Positions 27,120 to 36,934 of a stretch of 64,000 bases of DNA are shown here, in pieces (within the stretch, counting starts at the first letter, position 1; each line of letters starts with the position of its first letter). This stretch comes from Thermoleophilum album (GTDB lineage Bacteria > Actinomycetota > Thermoleophilia > Solirubrobacterales > Thermoleophilaceae): positions 496,001 to 560,000 of the forward strand of contig NZ_FNWJ01000001.1 of the NCBI RefSeq assembly GCF_900108055.1, given 5' to 3'. Under the pieces are notes generated by a model that ran no database searches, was not told the origin of the DNA, and was given only the letters and a program-made list of their open reading frames with translations. Position numbers and translations under genes: made by a program.

Positions 27120-28352
27120 CTACAGGAGCGGCGCGGTGCGCAGGGCGAGCGAGGTTCCGAGCGCTCGCTCGGCTCGTGCGAGCTGCGGTGCAAGGCGGGT
27201 GATTCCGATCGTCCCGGCATCGGCACCGCTGGTACCAACCGAGCCTGCGTGCACACCAACCGTCACGAGGATCCCAACCGCCGCGCCATTCGGCGTGATC
27301 ACCCCGCTTCCCGAATCACCGGGTAGCGCAACCCCGACCGCGAAGACGTGATCGGGGTCCGCGGTCGACGGCGCCACAGCCGACCGTGCGGGCACCGTTT
27401 GACCGAGCAATAACCCCTGGCCGAACCAGTGCAGCAGCTGCGGATTGCTAGCGCGCGTTGTGTAGATGCCGGTCGGCCCGCCGAAGTGACAGACCTGGGG
27501 GCTGGCCGTCACACCTGGGTCCAGGCGAATCAGCGAGAAGTCGTAGGGGTCCTGGAGAATCGCGTAGGCGAACTCGCCGATCCGTCGACCGCTGGCATCG
27601 CGTGCAGCGGGTCCCTGTCCAGGCGCCCAGGTGCGCTCCCCGGCGTCACTCGCGAACGGCCCCTCACCGAGGATGCAGTGGCCAGCGGTGGCGATGTAGT
27701 TACGTCCGTCGCCACCGCCGAAGAGGAACGCAAGCGTGCACTGGCCGACGTCCGAGCGCACCACCGCGCCAGGCCGAACCCCCGGGCAGGAACCGGTACC
27801 AATGGGGGTCGCGGAGGTCGTCTGGCGGTCGCCTCCGGTCTGCCCGCCGCTACCACCGCTCTGCCCGCCGCTGCCGCCGCTACCACCACCGCTCTGCCCG
27901 CCGCGCGAACCGCCACCTTGCGAGGGCTGCCCGCCACGACCGCCGTCGCTCGGCGTACGGCAGGAGGGAGCGGAACGAGGGGCCGAACGGTCGCGGCGCG
28001 CGGATGCCGCACGCGCCTTGCGGGCGCTGCGAGCGCGCCGGCAGCTGCTCGAACGGGCGGTAGCAGCGCTGTACTTACGGCCGCCGCCTTTTCGGCCCGC
28101 CCGCCTCACGCGGGTGCTTCGGCAGCTTGCCGAGGCGCGCCGTTGCGTAGCGCTCTTGCCGCTCTTGGCCGACCCTTTGCCGGCGACGGCCGCGCGCACC
28201 GCCTGGTCGCGGGAGGAGCCCGCCCGCGCGCCGTCCGACGCGAAACCACTGAAACCGAGCGCCGCCAGCGCGATCGCGATGATCATCAGCACGGTGCCGC
28301 TCGCTGGCGCGAAACGACGGTTACGACCACCTCCGAGAAGTCGGCGTCGCAT
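27120..28352 (-). CDS. Secreted trypsin-like (chymotrypsin-fold) serine protease
   Basis: 410 aa. Signal/anchor at residues about 17-43, then an Arg/Ser-rich and Gly/Ser/Gln-rich low-complexity linker to about residue 180. The protease domain follows: IATAGHCILG (His), YDFSLIRLDPG (Asp), LPGDSGSGVIT (Ser), completing the triad. Two Cys pairs (CPGVRPG/C in QCTLAF; HC/VCHF) may form disulfides. The long basic linker is unusual and may bind a polyanionic surface. Extracellular proteolysis is inferred. Confidence 0.87.
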   Translation of the reverse strand: MRRRLLGGGRNRRFAPASGTVLMIIAIALAALGFSGFASDGARAGSSRDQAVRAAVAGKGSAKSGKSATQRRASASCRSTRVRRAGRKGGGRKYSAATARSSSCRRARSARKARAASARRDRSAPRSAPSCRTPSDGGRGGQPSQGGGSRGGQSGGGSGGSGGQSGGSGGQTGGDRQTTSATPIGTGSCPGVRPGAVVRSDVGQCTLAFLFGGGDGRNYIATAGHCILGEGPFASDAGERTWAPGQGPAARDASGRRIGEFAYAILQDPYDFSLIRLDPGVTASPQVCHFGGPTGIYTTRASNPQLLHWFGQGLLLGQTVPARSAVAPSTADPDHVFAVGVALPGDSGSGVITPNGAAVGILVTVGVHAGSVGTSGADAGTIGITRLAPQLARAERALGTSLALRTAPLL

Positions 28353-28454
28353 CCCCTGCCCTCCGTTGTCCGGGCGGAACTCCCGCAGCTCCGCCGTCGA
28401 CGCGTTTGATCGTAGCGGCCTGCGCTCCGGCGTGCGCAGCCTCCTGGGCTGCCA

Positions 28455-29252
28455 CTAACGCTTGTGCGTTTGGGCGCTGGCGATCCGCTGGGCGATCTCG
28501 CGCGACCCGAGCCGCCGCTGGATCGAGGCGACGAGCGTCGGTGCGACCGAGGCGATGCGTGCTCCGGCCCGCATCGGCAGCGGCGCGACATCGATCTCGG
28601 CTTTGCCTCGCTCGATGCCTGAAACAACCGCCCGCGCGACGTCTTCGGGCGAGCGGGTACCGACACCGGGGGGTAGGCGCACACCGGTCTCCGCGAACAT
28701 CCCCGCCTCGCGGACAAAGCCCGGGAAGATCGCGGTTACGCCGACGCCGGTGCCGTGCAGATCCTCGCGCAGCCCGAGCGCGAAGCCGCGCAGCCCGAAC
28801 TTCGTGGCCGAGTAGAGCGCGCTAGCGGGCGGCGCCACCTTCCCGGCGAGCGACGACATGAAAACCAGATGGCCGCGTCCGCGCTCGACCATCCCGGGAA
28901 GCAGCAACCGCGTCAGCATGATCGGTGCGCGCAGGTTGACGCTGAGCGCGCGATCGATTTGCTCGCCGGTGAAGTCGAGCAGCGGACCGCTGGCCGGCAG
29001 TGCGGCATTGGCAACCAGCACGTCAACCGGCCCGGCCTCGCGCGCCAGACGCTCGACTTCGCTTGGCTGCTCGAGGTCGGCGGGGATCACTTCGCTCGGA
29101 CCCTCAAGCGAGCGCGCGAGCCGCTCGAGCTGTTCACGACGACGACCGCTCAGCACCAAGTGCCCGTTGCGGCGGGAGAGCTCCCTAGCGATCGCGGCGC
29201 CCAGACCGCCGGTGGCACCGGTTAGGAGTATGCGCGCGCCATCGATCTTCAT
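28455..29252 (-). CDS. Short-chain dehydrogenase/reductase
   Basis: 265 aa. Rossmann dinucleotide motif LLTGATGGLGAAIAREL (residues about 9-25), NAALPASGP (Asn of the NNAG-like motif), catalytic Ser in MSSLAGKV and YSATKFG (YxxxK). The C-terminus is Arg-rich. The pattern is that of classical SDRs acting on fatty-acyl or general carbonyl substrates; the cofactor is probably NADP because an Arg follows beta-2 (SGRRREQ). It lies alone between the protease gene and tRNA-Asp. Confidence 0.9.
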   Translation of the reverse strand: MKIDGARILLTGATGGLGAAIARELSRRNGHLVLSGRRREQLERLARSLEGPSEVIPADLEQPSEVERLAREAGPVDVLVANAALPASGPLLDFTGEQIDRALSVNLRAPIMLTRLLLPGMVERGRGHLVFMSSLAGKVAPPASALYSATKFGLRGFALGLREDLHGTGVGVTAIFPGFVREAGMFAETGVRLPPGVGTRSPEDVARAVVSGIERGKAEIDVAPLPMRAGARIASVAPTLVASIQRRLGSREIAQRIASAQTHKR

Positions 29253-29312
29253 CGGCCAACACGGGACCCAACGCTCTGCGCACTAGCGCCCGAGCTCTCG
29301 GGAAGCGCAGGA

Positions 29313-29386
<74 letters not shown>

Positions 29387-29458
29387 TAGGCGGTGCCCGA
29401 GGATAGCGCCGCCCAGGCCACCCCGCTCGCTCGCGCGCGGCGCGCCGCCCCGCTCACC

Positions 29459-29546
29459 GTCGCGCGGCGCTGCCCTGGCCTTCGCTCGGCGCTGTCCCGC
29501 CTTTCGCGCGGCGCTGCCCAGCCGTTCGCGCGGCGCTGCCCTCGCC
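29459..29546. repeat. Four imperfect tandem copies of a ~22-bp GC-rich unit
   Basis: Units of the form TCGCGCGGCGCTGCCC plus 6-8 variable bases are repeated four times, ending at the stop of the membrane-protein gene at 29547. No coding potential is evident. It may act as a terminator region or be a slippage product next to tRNA-Asp. Confidence 0.6.
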
Positions 29547-30983
29547 CTAGGCGTTCGCTTGCGAAAGCAACCAAAGCGCGAGGCTAGTGAAGAACACCAT
29601 CACCGCGAGCATCCAGTACTGCGACCTGAGCGCTTCGCGGGGACCGCGGAAGAGGGCGAGCGCGCGGTCGTGCGCCAGAACCAGCCCGGCGACGTGCCCG
29701 ACGACGACGAAGCCCACTTGGAGGTACCAGAGCGTCGCCGACCCGATGAGGTTGTAGTCGACCTGCCAATGGGCGGTGCCGAACAAGTCGCTGCCGCGTC
29801 CGAGCGGGTCGGATGCGAGATAACCGAGCGCCTGGCCCTGAAAGGCCAAAAGCGAGAAGTAGTGGGCGGCGACGTAGGCAAAGGCGATCGGCACGAGCGA
29901 CGGCACGAACAGCTCCGCGAGGCGGCGTGTCCCGCCACCACCCGCGCCGCCAGTGGCTGCCCGAACACCCGCGATACCCAGTCGGAAAAGTCCCCAGACG
30001 AGCAAGATGCAAAAGACCAGCCCGAGCGCCGAGGCGACCTGAGTGCCTAGCGCGGGCGACGCTCCGAGCCCTTCGAAAGCGCGGGAGATGCTCGGCGCAA
30101 GCGACGCCCAGAGCTCCGACTCGGCGCCGCCGTCGAAGGTCACCGAACCGATCATCGTCGCCACGAACGGAACGAGGCCGGGAGACGGCCGCAGCGCCGC
30201 AAGTCCAGCAAGCGGTGGCCGCAAAAGGATTCGCCGACCGCGCCGCTCGAAGGGCGCGATACTCGCCAGCAACCCGAAGTAGACGCCAAAGGCATCGGCC
30301 TTGCGGCTCCAAGGTTCGACGCCGAAGAGAGCCATCCCGACCAACGCCCAGCCGCTGTAGACGAGGGCGGCGAGCGCCACCGTGCGCGGCTCGGAGCCGT
30401 TGGCGTTGACGAGTTCGAGCGCCACGAAGGCAATGAAGCCAACCAGCGCCGGCCACACGCCCAGGCGCTCGGGGTATCCACCTAGCAGCGGGCGGAACCC
30501 CAACTTACGGGCAACTCCACCGAGCGCACGACCGAGCGCCCGCCAAGGACTCACCAGTCGATAGACATCTCCGAGCGCGACCGAGACGAAGGGCAGTCCA
30601 ACCCAAAACACAACGAAGACAAGTGTTGGTGCAAGGTTGTCGGTCGGCACCTGCGCACCCTCGAGGCCCGCGTACACGGTGAGCGCCAGGAGCCCCACCG
30701 AGAGCACTCCGGCGAGGGCCTCCAAAGCCGGCGCGGTAAGGACCCGCGCAAGCGCCGGCGGTAGCTCGCGACGGGGCTCGTAACCCTCGAGCAACGGCCG
30801 GCTCCAGAGGGTGCCGAGCGCGACGAACGAGACCACGAGCACCAGGCAGGCAGCCCACGCGAACAGCCAAGCCGGGATCGGGAGGTCGCCGCGCACGACG
30901 ATCCCGTGCGCGGCGACCGGCTGCGGAAACCAGAGGCTGGCGGCAAGCGCGCCAGCAGTGAGGAGCCCGACGGTTCGTCTCAT
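29547..30983 (-). CDS. Polytopic membrane protein of the fenitrothion-hydrolase-annotated family
   Basis: 478 aa. A cleavable signal-like N-terminus ends in PVAAHGIVVRGD, exposing a His near the mature N-terminus. About 11-12 hydrophobic helices follow (e.g. LFAWAACLVLVVSFVALG, LAYVAAHYFSLL-type, MLAVMVFFTSLALWLL). From memory similar proteins in this group are labelled fenitrothion hydrolase by homology, which says little about the natural role. Its ATG overlaps the stop of the cupredoxin-like gene by 4 bp, suggesting a membrane complex with a metal-binding partner. Function is unknown. Confidence 0.65.
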   Translation of the reverse strand: MRRTVGLLTAGALAASLWFPQPVAAHGIVVRGDLPIPAWLFAWAACLVLVVSFVALGTLWSRPLLEGYEPRRELPPALARVLTAPALEALAGVLSVGLLALTVYAGLEGAQVPTDNLAPTLVFVVFWVGLPFVSVALGDVYRLVSPWRALGRALGGVARKLGFRPLLGGYPERLGVWPALVGFIAFVALELVNANGSEPRTVALAALVYSGWALVGMALFGVEPWSRKADAFGVYFGLLASIAPFERRGRRILLRPPLAGLAALRPSPGLVPFVATMIGSVTFDGGAESELWASLAPSISRAFEGLGASPALGTQVASALGLVFCILLVWGLFRLGIAGVRAATGGAGGGGTRRLAELFVPSLVPIAFAYVAAHYFSLLAFQGQALGYLASDPLGRGSDLFGTAHWQVDYNLIGSATLWYLQVGFVVVGHVAGLVLAHDRALALFRGPREALRSQYWMLAVMVFFTSLALWLLSQANA

Positions 30984-31474
30984 CGTGGCCGCACTTCCAA
31001 GCGCGCCAAGCGTTGGTCAGTGGTGTGCGACTCGAGCTCGAACGACCCCTCGATCGACGCCTCGAAACGGAACACCGCGGGTTCGCCGGGCGCGGCATCG
31101 CGTTCCAGATCGAAGCCGTGCAGGTGCAACTTCTCGGGCTGGTCGGAGCGCACCTCGATCAGCACCTGATCGCCCTTCGAAACCTCGATCCGGCGCGGGC
31201 CCGCGACCACTGCGTGATCGCGCAGGGTCAGCAGGAAACGGCGCGGCGCGGCCAGCGAACGGCCTGCCGGTCGCGGCGCGGCGGTCCCGGAACGGGGCTC
31301 TCCGGCGCGCGCCTCGCTGGTAGCAGCGGGCGCTCGGCTGAGGGCCGTCTTGGAAGCGGTCGTCGTGGAGCTCGACCGCTGGCCGTCGCCGCCGGGACGC
31401 AAAACCAGGTAGCCCACGACCACAACAACGACACCAGCGATCACGACAAGCAGACGTGCGTTGCGATCGAGCAC
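30980..31474 (-). CDS. Membrane-anchored cupredoxin-like protein
   Basis: 164 aa. N-terminal anchor (residues about 8-25, very Val-rich), a Ser/Thr/Ala-rich linker to about 75, then a cupredoxin-fold domain (FLLTLRDHAVVAGPRRIEVSKGDQ... HLHGFDLERDAAPGEP...). It has His pairs but no Cys, so it is unlikely to hold type-1 copper. The same fold occurs in EfeO-like and similar periplasmic domains. Overlap with the downstream membrane-protein gene implies the two act together. Confidence 0.65.
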   Translation of the reverse strand: MLDRNARLLVVIAGVVVVVVGYLVLRPGGDGQRSSSTTTASKTALSRAPAATSEARAGEPRSGTAAPRPAGRSLAAPRRFLLTLRDHAVVAGPRRIEVSKGDQVLIEVRSDQPEKLHLHGFDLERDAAPGEPAVFRFEASIEGSFELESHTTDQRLARLEVRPR

Positions 31475-31521
31475 GAAAGTTCCTCCTTCGGTCGGCGCCG
31501 CCGGCGGCGACGCGCTCTCCT

Positions 31522-32130
31522 TCAGCGGTCGATTAACCGAGGGAGGAGCGAAGGCGGTGCTCTAGACGCGACGCTGCCGATCAGCCGAGCCTGCGCAGGT
31601 CGCCGAGCGCGGCTCCACGAGGGAGTGAACGAGGGCACTCTCGGAAGCGCTCTGCGTACCGCTCGACGAAGCTCGTCGACGACTGCCGCAACGGCCTGAG
31701 CGGCCTGCTCTTGGCCGCGCTCGAGCGCGACGATCACCCGCGCGAGTAGACAAGCCGCGGGCACCACGACAAGGAGGCCGCGGTCGAAAACCACGGTTAG
31801 CGGATCGCTGCCGCTCAAGATCGCTTCTGCTAATTCCTGCGCGAGATGGCCGGCGACCAAGAAGACCGCTAGACGCGCGAGCGACAAGCGCGCGAGGCGC
31901 GCTTGGCGTTCGTCGGCTCCGCTTATCAGAAGCGCCGCCCCAGCGACGATCGCCCCGCCCACCAGCACTTCCAGTAACGCGAAGTAGTGGTGCGCGTCGG
32001 CGGGCGCCGGCAGCCCGGCTCCAATCAGTGGAGCTAACGCGTAACGCGCCTGGTGTAGGACGAGGAGCGCAGCGGCGAACAGCGCGAAGCTGCGAACAGC
32101 GATCGACCGCCGCGCGACACCCTGGATCAC
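31522..32130 (-). CDS. Hypothetical membrane protein
   Basis: 202 aa with four hydrophobic segments (about residues 14-32, 48-68, 83-103, 117-133), an outward loop PAPADAHHYF, and an Arg-rich cytoplasmic tail. It ends 47 bp before the cupredoxin-like gene, so it may belong to the same transcript. No family is recognised. Confidence 0.6.
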   Translation of the reverse strand: MIQGVARRSIAVRSFALFAAALLVLHQARYALAPLIGAGLPAPADAHHYFALLEVLVGGAIVAGAALLISGADERQARLARLSLARLAVFLVAGHLAQELAEAILSGSDPLTVVFDRGLLVVVPAACLLARVIVALERGQEQAAQAVAAVVDELRRAVRRALPRVPSFTPSWSRARRPAQARLIGSVASRAPPSLLPRLIDR

Positions 32131-32194
32131 AAGGCGGAGTATGCCAACTCGAAGTCCGGGCCCAGGGGACCCGATAGCCGCTAGCTACCTGGCA

Positions 32195-33001
32195 TCAGCT
32201 GCCGACCGCACGGAGCCGTGCCGGGCGGGGCACGTCGCTGGCAGCTGAGGGGCGCTGGTCGCCGGTCGCATGCGCCTGGTCGCCCGGCGCCTCGGCCGCC
32301 AGCGGCTCCCGTGGCCGCGGGTCGAAGCGGTAGCCGATCCCGAAGTGGGTGTGGATGTATTCGTAGTCGGGGGAGACCGACTCGAGCTTCCTGCGCAACT
32401 TGCGCACGAATACATCTACGGAGCGGTCACCGTGCGCCATCGTGTAGCCCCACACCGCGCGGTAGATGTCTTCGCGCTGGAGAACGCGGCCGCGGGACTT
32501 CGCCAGCACTTCGAGTAGTTCGTACTCGCGCCGCGTCAGATCTGCGCTGCGGCCGTGCGCGAAGGCCTGGTACTGCTCGGGGCGAATCTCGAGCTCGCCA
32601 GCGCGGATCGTCTCCTCCTCACGACGGCCGAGCAGACGCAGCCGCCCGCGCAGCGCGGCTTCGACGCGCGCGACTACCTCTTCTGGATGGCACGGCTTGG
32701 TTATCCAATCGTCGGCACCGAGCCGCAGTCCGCGCACGCGTTGAGCGACCGTCGAGCGCTCTGTGCAGACCAGCACCGCCATCGCCGGCACTTCCTCGGC
32801 GACGCGCTCGAGCCATTCCCAGGCAGCCGGCCCGAACAGCGCGACGTCGACGACCAGCGCGTTGACGCGCGCGGCCGCGAACTCGTCGAGGCGCGGCGGC
32901 GCCTCGAAGCGGCGGCAGCGCCAGCCGAGCGCTTCCGCGCGCTTGAGCAGAACCTGTACGAACCCGGTGTCGGTATCGAGCACCGCCAGCGTGACGGCCA
33001 T
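32195..33001 (-). CDS. OmpR/PhoB-family response regulator
   Basis: 268 aa from ATG 33001. The receiver domain has the acidic pocket LDTD (9-11), phospho-acceptor Asp52 in VVDVALF, Thr/Ser region VCTERS and Lys102 in ITKPCH. A winged-helix DNA-binding domain follows (about 135-235; LTRREYELLEVLAKSRGRV, and RSVDVFVRKLRRKLE). It is divergent from pstS across a 159-bp region with a PHO box, so control of phosphate uptake is likely. No histidine kinase gene is adjacent. The C-terminal 35 residues are disordered. Confidence 0.88.
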   Translation of the reverse strand: MAVTLAVLDTDTGFVQVLLKRAEALGWRCRRFEAPPRLDEFAAARVNALVVDVALFGPAAWEWLERVAEEVPAMAVLVCTERSTVAQRVRGLRLGADDWITKPCHPEEVVARVEAALRGRLRLLGRREEETIRAGELEIRPEQYQAFAHGRSADLTRREYELLEVLAKSRGRVLQREDIYRAVWGYTMAHGDRSVDVFVRKLRRKLESVSPDYEYIHTHFGIGYRFDPRPREPLAAEAPGDQAHATGDQRPSAASDVPRPARLRAVGS

Positions 33002-33054
33002 TACTGCGAGCGTACCCCAGCCGCGTGATCGGGGCCCGCGCGTGGGCACGAGGA

Positions 33055-33076
33055 GTTCACACGTCGTTCACAACCT
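33055..33076 (+). promoter_or_regulatory. PHO box (two 11-bp direct repeats)
   Basis: GTTCAC at 33055-33060 and again at 33066-33071 recur with an 11-bp period, each followed by a less conserved 5-bp tail. This matches the direct-repeat PhoP box known in Streptomyces. It lies about 85 bp upstream of the pstS start and 54 bp from the divergent response-regulator start, so it could serve both. Confidence 0.7.
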
Positions 33077-33159
33077 CGCCACAGCCCGGTAACAGGCTTC
33101 CGCTCAGTCCCTGTGAATCTCGCCGGCCAGACCGCGCAAGCGAGAGAAGGAGATCGGAA

Positions 33160-34095
33160 GTGCGAAAGATCCGCTTAGCGAGCTTCTCGATGGCCGTGAT
33201 CGCGGTTTCGGGACTGGCCGCTTGCGGTGGCTCGGGAGGTGGCTCGAAGGGCCTCTCGGGCACCATCCGCATCGACGGTTCGAGCACCGTCGCCCCCCTC
33301 AGCGAGGCCGCCGCCGACGAGTTTCAGAAGGAGCATCCCGGCGTGCGCGTAACCGTCGGCACGTCCGGTACCGGCGGCGGATTCGAGAAGTTCTGTCGCG
33401 GCGAGATCGACATCTCGGATGCGTCGCGGCGAATCGAGCCTGACGAAGAGGCGCTCTGCCGCAAGAACGGTGTCGCGTGGGCGGAAGTGCAAGTCGCCAA
33501 CGACGGCATTGCGGTTGTCACCGCCAAGAACAACGACTTCCTGAGCTGCCTGACGGTCGCCGAGCTGCGCAAGATCTGGGACCAGGGCTCCAAGGTCAAG
33601 ACCTGGAACCAGGTGCGCCCGAGCTTCCCGAACCGTCCGATCGAGTTGTACGGACCGGGCACGGACTCCGGCACCTTCGACTTCTTCACCGAGAAGATCA
33701 ACGGCGAGGAAGGGCGCAGCCGCACCGACTACAACGCCAGCGAGGACGACAACGTCCTCGTCCAGGGCGTCTCGGGTAACCCCAACTCCCTCGGTTACTT
33801 CGGGCTCTCCTACTACGAGCAGAATCAGGACAAGTTGAAGCTCGTGAAGATCGACGCCGGCAACGGCTGCGTCGCACCGAGCAAGGAGACGGTCCAGAAC
33901 GGCACCTACAAGCCGCTCTCGCGTCCGCTCTTTATCTACCCGAGCCGCAAGGCGCTCAAGCGCCGCGAGGTGCGCGAGTTCGTGCGCTTCTACATCGACA
34001 ACGAGGCGAAGCTGACCAAGCGCGCGCTCTTCGTCGACCTAACGGACGCGCAACAGCGCCGCGCGCGTCAGGAAGTCGAGCGACTGGCCCGCTGA
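33160..34095 (+). CDS. pstS: Phosphate ABC transporter substrate-binding lipoprotein PstS
   Basis: 311 aa from GTG 33160. Signal peptide with lipobox LAAC (lipidated Cys22), then Gly/Ser linker. PstS phosphate-binding motifs: RIDGSSTVAPLSEAAADEF, GTSGTGGGFEKFCRGEIDISDASR, PGTDSGTFDFF and GYFGLSYY. It captures phosphate at the outer membrane face and hands it to PstCA. It heads the pst operon; 9 bp after its stop comes pstC behind a GGAGGAAC site. Confidence 0.95.
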   Translation: MRKIRLASFSMAVIAVSGLAACGGSGGGSKGLSGTIRIDGSSTVAPLSEAAADEFQKEHPGVRVTVGTSGTGGGFEKFCRGEIDISDASRRIEPDEEALCRKNGVAWAEVQVANDGIAVVTAKNNDFLSCLTVAELRKIWDQGSKVKTWNQVRPSFPNRPIELYGPGTDSGTFDFFTEKINGEEGRSRTDYNASEDDNVLVQGVSGNPNSLGYFGLSYYEQNQDKLKLVKIDAGNGCVAPSKETVQNGTYKPLSRPLFIYPSRKALKRREVREFVRFYIDNEAKLTKRALFVDLTDAQQRRARQEVERLAR

Positions 34096-34104
34096 GGAGG
34101 AACG

Positions 34105-35070
34105 CTGCCGACCTCTGATTCGAGCAACGTCGGAGCGATCGTCGCCCCGAGACGCCCGGTCGGGCGTCTCGGGGCGCGGCGCGTTCGCTGGAGCGAGCGC
34201 TTTGCGTTCGCCGCCCTAGCGACGTGTGCGGTGCTCTCGGTCGCAACCACGGTGGGGATCGTGGTGGCGTTGCTGATTCCCACGATCGAGTTCTTCCAAA
34301 CGGTCGACCTTTTCGACTTTCTCACGGGCACCAAGTGGTCGCCGCTCTTCGCCGACGCACACTTCGGTGTGTTGCCGCTCGTCAGCGGGACACTGTTGAC
34401 AACTTTTTGGGCCCTCTGCATTTGCATCCCGTTCGGGCTCGGCGCAGCGATCTACCTGAGCGAGTACGCGCCCGAGCGGGCCCGCCGCATCCTTAAGCCA
34501 ATCCTCGAGGTGCTGGCGGGTATCCCGACGGTCGTTTACGGCTTCTTTGCGCTCGTCTTCGTGACCCCGCTGCTGCAGAAGATCTGGTTCTTGCCGGGTA
34601 ATCCACCCTCGACCTTCAACGCGCTCTCGGCGGGTCTTGTGATGGGCGTGATGATCTTGCCAACGGTCGCGTCGATCTCTGAAGACGCGATGTCGGCAGT
34701 GCCGCGCGGGCTTCGTGAGGGCGCCTTCGCCCTTGGCGCGACGCGGCTACAAGTGGCTACCCGAGTGGTGGTGCCAGCGGCCCTCTCGGGCATCGTCGCG
34801 AGCTTCGTGCTCGGCATCTCGCGGGCCGTCGGGGAGACCATGATCGTGCTGATCGCGGCCGGCAACCAACCCAACCTCACGATCGATCCGACCAAGCCGG
34901 TCCAGACGATGACCGCGTTCATCGCAGCGGCCGGCATCGGCGACCAGCCGACCGGCAGCATCGGCTACAAGACGATCTTCGCCGTCGGCACCACGCTGTT
35001 CGTGATGACCTTCCTCATGAACCTCGTGAGCGCGCGCCTGGTGCGCCGCTTCCGGGAGGCGTACGAGTGA
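34105..35070 (+). CDS. pstC: Phosphate ABC transporter permease PstC (probable CTG start)
   Basis: 321 aa if started at CTG 34105, 4 bp after a perfect GAGGAGGAAC site. The frame has no ATG, GTG or TTG until GTG 34231, which would remove the cytoplasmic N-terminus and half of the first membrane helix ([19 protein letters not shown]). Six helices follow with the permease EAA-type loop [28 protein letters not shown]. This supports the non-AUG start. Its end overlaps pstA by 4 bp. Confidence 0.9.
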   Translation: MPTSDSSNVGAIVAPRRPVGRLGARRVRWSERFAFAALATCAVLSVATTVGIVVALLIPTIEFFQTVDLFDFLTGTKWSPLFADAHFGVLPLVSGTLLTTFWALCICIPFGLGAAIYLSEYAPERARRILKPILEVLAGIPTVVYGFFALVFVTPLLQKIWFLPGNPPSTFNALSAGLVMGVMILPTVASISEDAMSAVPRGLREGAFALGATRLQVATRVVVPAALSGIVASFVLGISRAVGETMIVLIAAGNQPNLTIDPTKPVQTMTAFIAAAGIGDQPTGSIGYKTIFAVGTTLFVMTFLMNLVSARLVRRFREAYE

Positions 35071-35978
35071 ACGCCGCCGACACGATCGCGGTGCGCGAAG
35101 CGGTCGTTACGCGCCTGCGCGAAGGGCGTTCGCAGCGTTTGCGTTGGCGAGAACGCGCGTTCGCGGCGCTTCTGTTCGCAAGCTTGGCGATCGGCATCGT
35201 GAGCCTCGTGACGCTGCTCGTGACGATGGTCGTTCGCGGCGCTGATCGCCTCGATCTGCGACTCGTCCAGAACTTTCCCTCGAGCACGCCCTCGCTTGCC
35301 GGCGCGCAGTCGGCGATCCTCGGCACGATCTGGATCATCTCGATCGTCGCCCTCACGGTCGTGCCGATCGGTGTCGGGGCGGCCATCTACCTCGAGGAGT
35401 ACGCCGACCGCAACCGCTGGTGGAACCGCCTGATCGAATTGAACATCCAGAACCTGGCGGCGGTTCCTTCGATCGTTTACGGCATCCTCGGCCTCGCTTT
35501 TTTCGTGCGCGGGCCACTGGGACTGGGCCCGACGGTGCTGGCCGCAGCACTAACGCTCTCTTTGCTGGTGCTCCCGATCGTCACGATCGCCGGCCGCGAG
35601 GCGATTCGATCGGTTCCGAACTCGATCCGGGAGGCCTCGTTCGCGCTCGGCGCTACGAAGTGGCAAACGATCAGGCGCCAGGTGCTGCCGGCCGCCATTC
35701 CCGGGATCGCCACCGGCTCGATACTCGCGCTCTCCCGCGCGATCGGAGAGGCCGCGCCGCTCACCCTGCTGGGCGCCCTGACGTTCGTGCAGTTCAACCC
35801 AAGCGGCCCACTCAGTCCCTTTACCGCCCTGCCGATCCAGATCTTCGCCTGGATTTCGCGGCCGCAAGAGGAGTTCCGGATGCTTGCCGCCGCCGCGATC
35901 GTCGTGTTGCTAGCGATACTGCTGGCGATGAACGCCTTCGCGATCTGGATCCGCGACCGCTACCGCCACCGCTGGTGA
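35067..35978 (+). CDS. pstA: Phosphate ABC transporter permease PstA
   Basis: 303 aa, six transmembrane helices with the permease motif [31 protein letters not shown] and [13 protein letters not shown] 35067 overlaps the pstC stop (GTGA). A 35-residue basic cytoplasmic N-terminus precedes TM1. It pairs with PstC to form the membrane pore. Confidence 0.95.
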   Translation: MNAADTIAVREAVVTRLREGRSQRLRWRERAFAALLFASLAIGIVSLVTLLVTMVVRGADRLDLRLVQNFPSSTPSLAGAQSAILGTIWIISIVALTVVPIGVGAAIYLEEYADRNRWWNRLIELNIQNLAAVPSIVYGILGLAFFVRGPLGLGPTVLAAALTLSLLVLPIVTIAGREAIRSVPNSIREASFALGATKWQTIRRQVLPAAIPGIATGSILALSRAIGEAAPLTLLGALTFVQFNPSGPLSPFTALPIQIFAWISRPQEEFRMLAAAAIVVLLAILLAMNAFAIWIRDRYRHRW

Positions 35979-36002
35979 CCGAACCGGACTGGAGACCGCG
36001 AA

Positions 36003-36929
<927 letters not shown>

Positions 36930-36934
36930 GCGGC

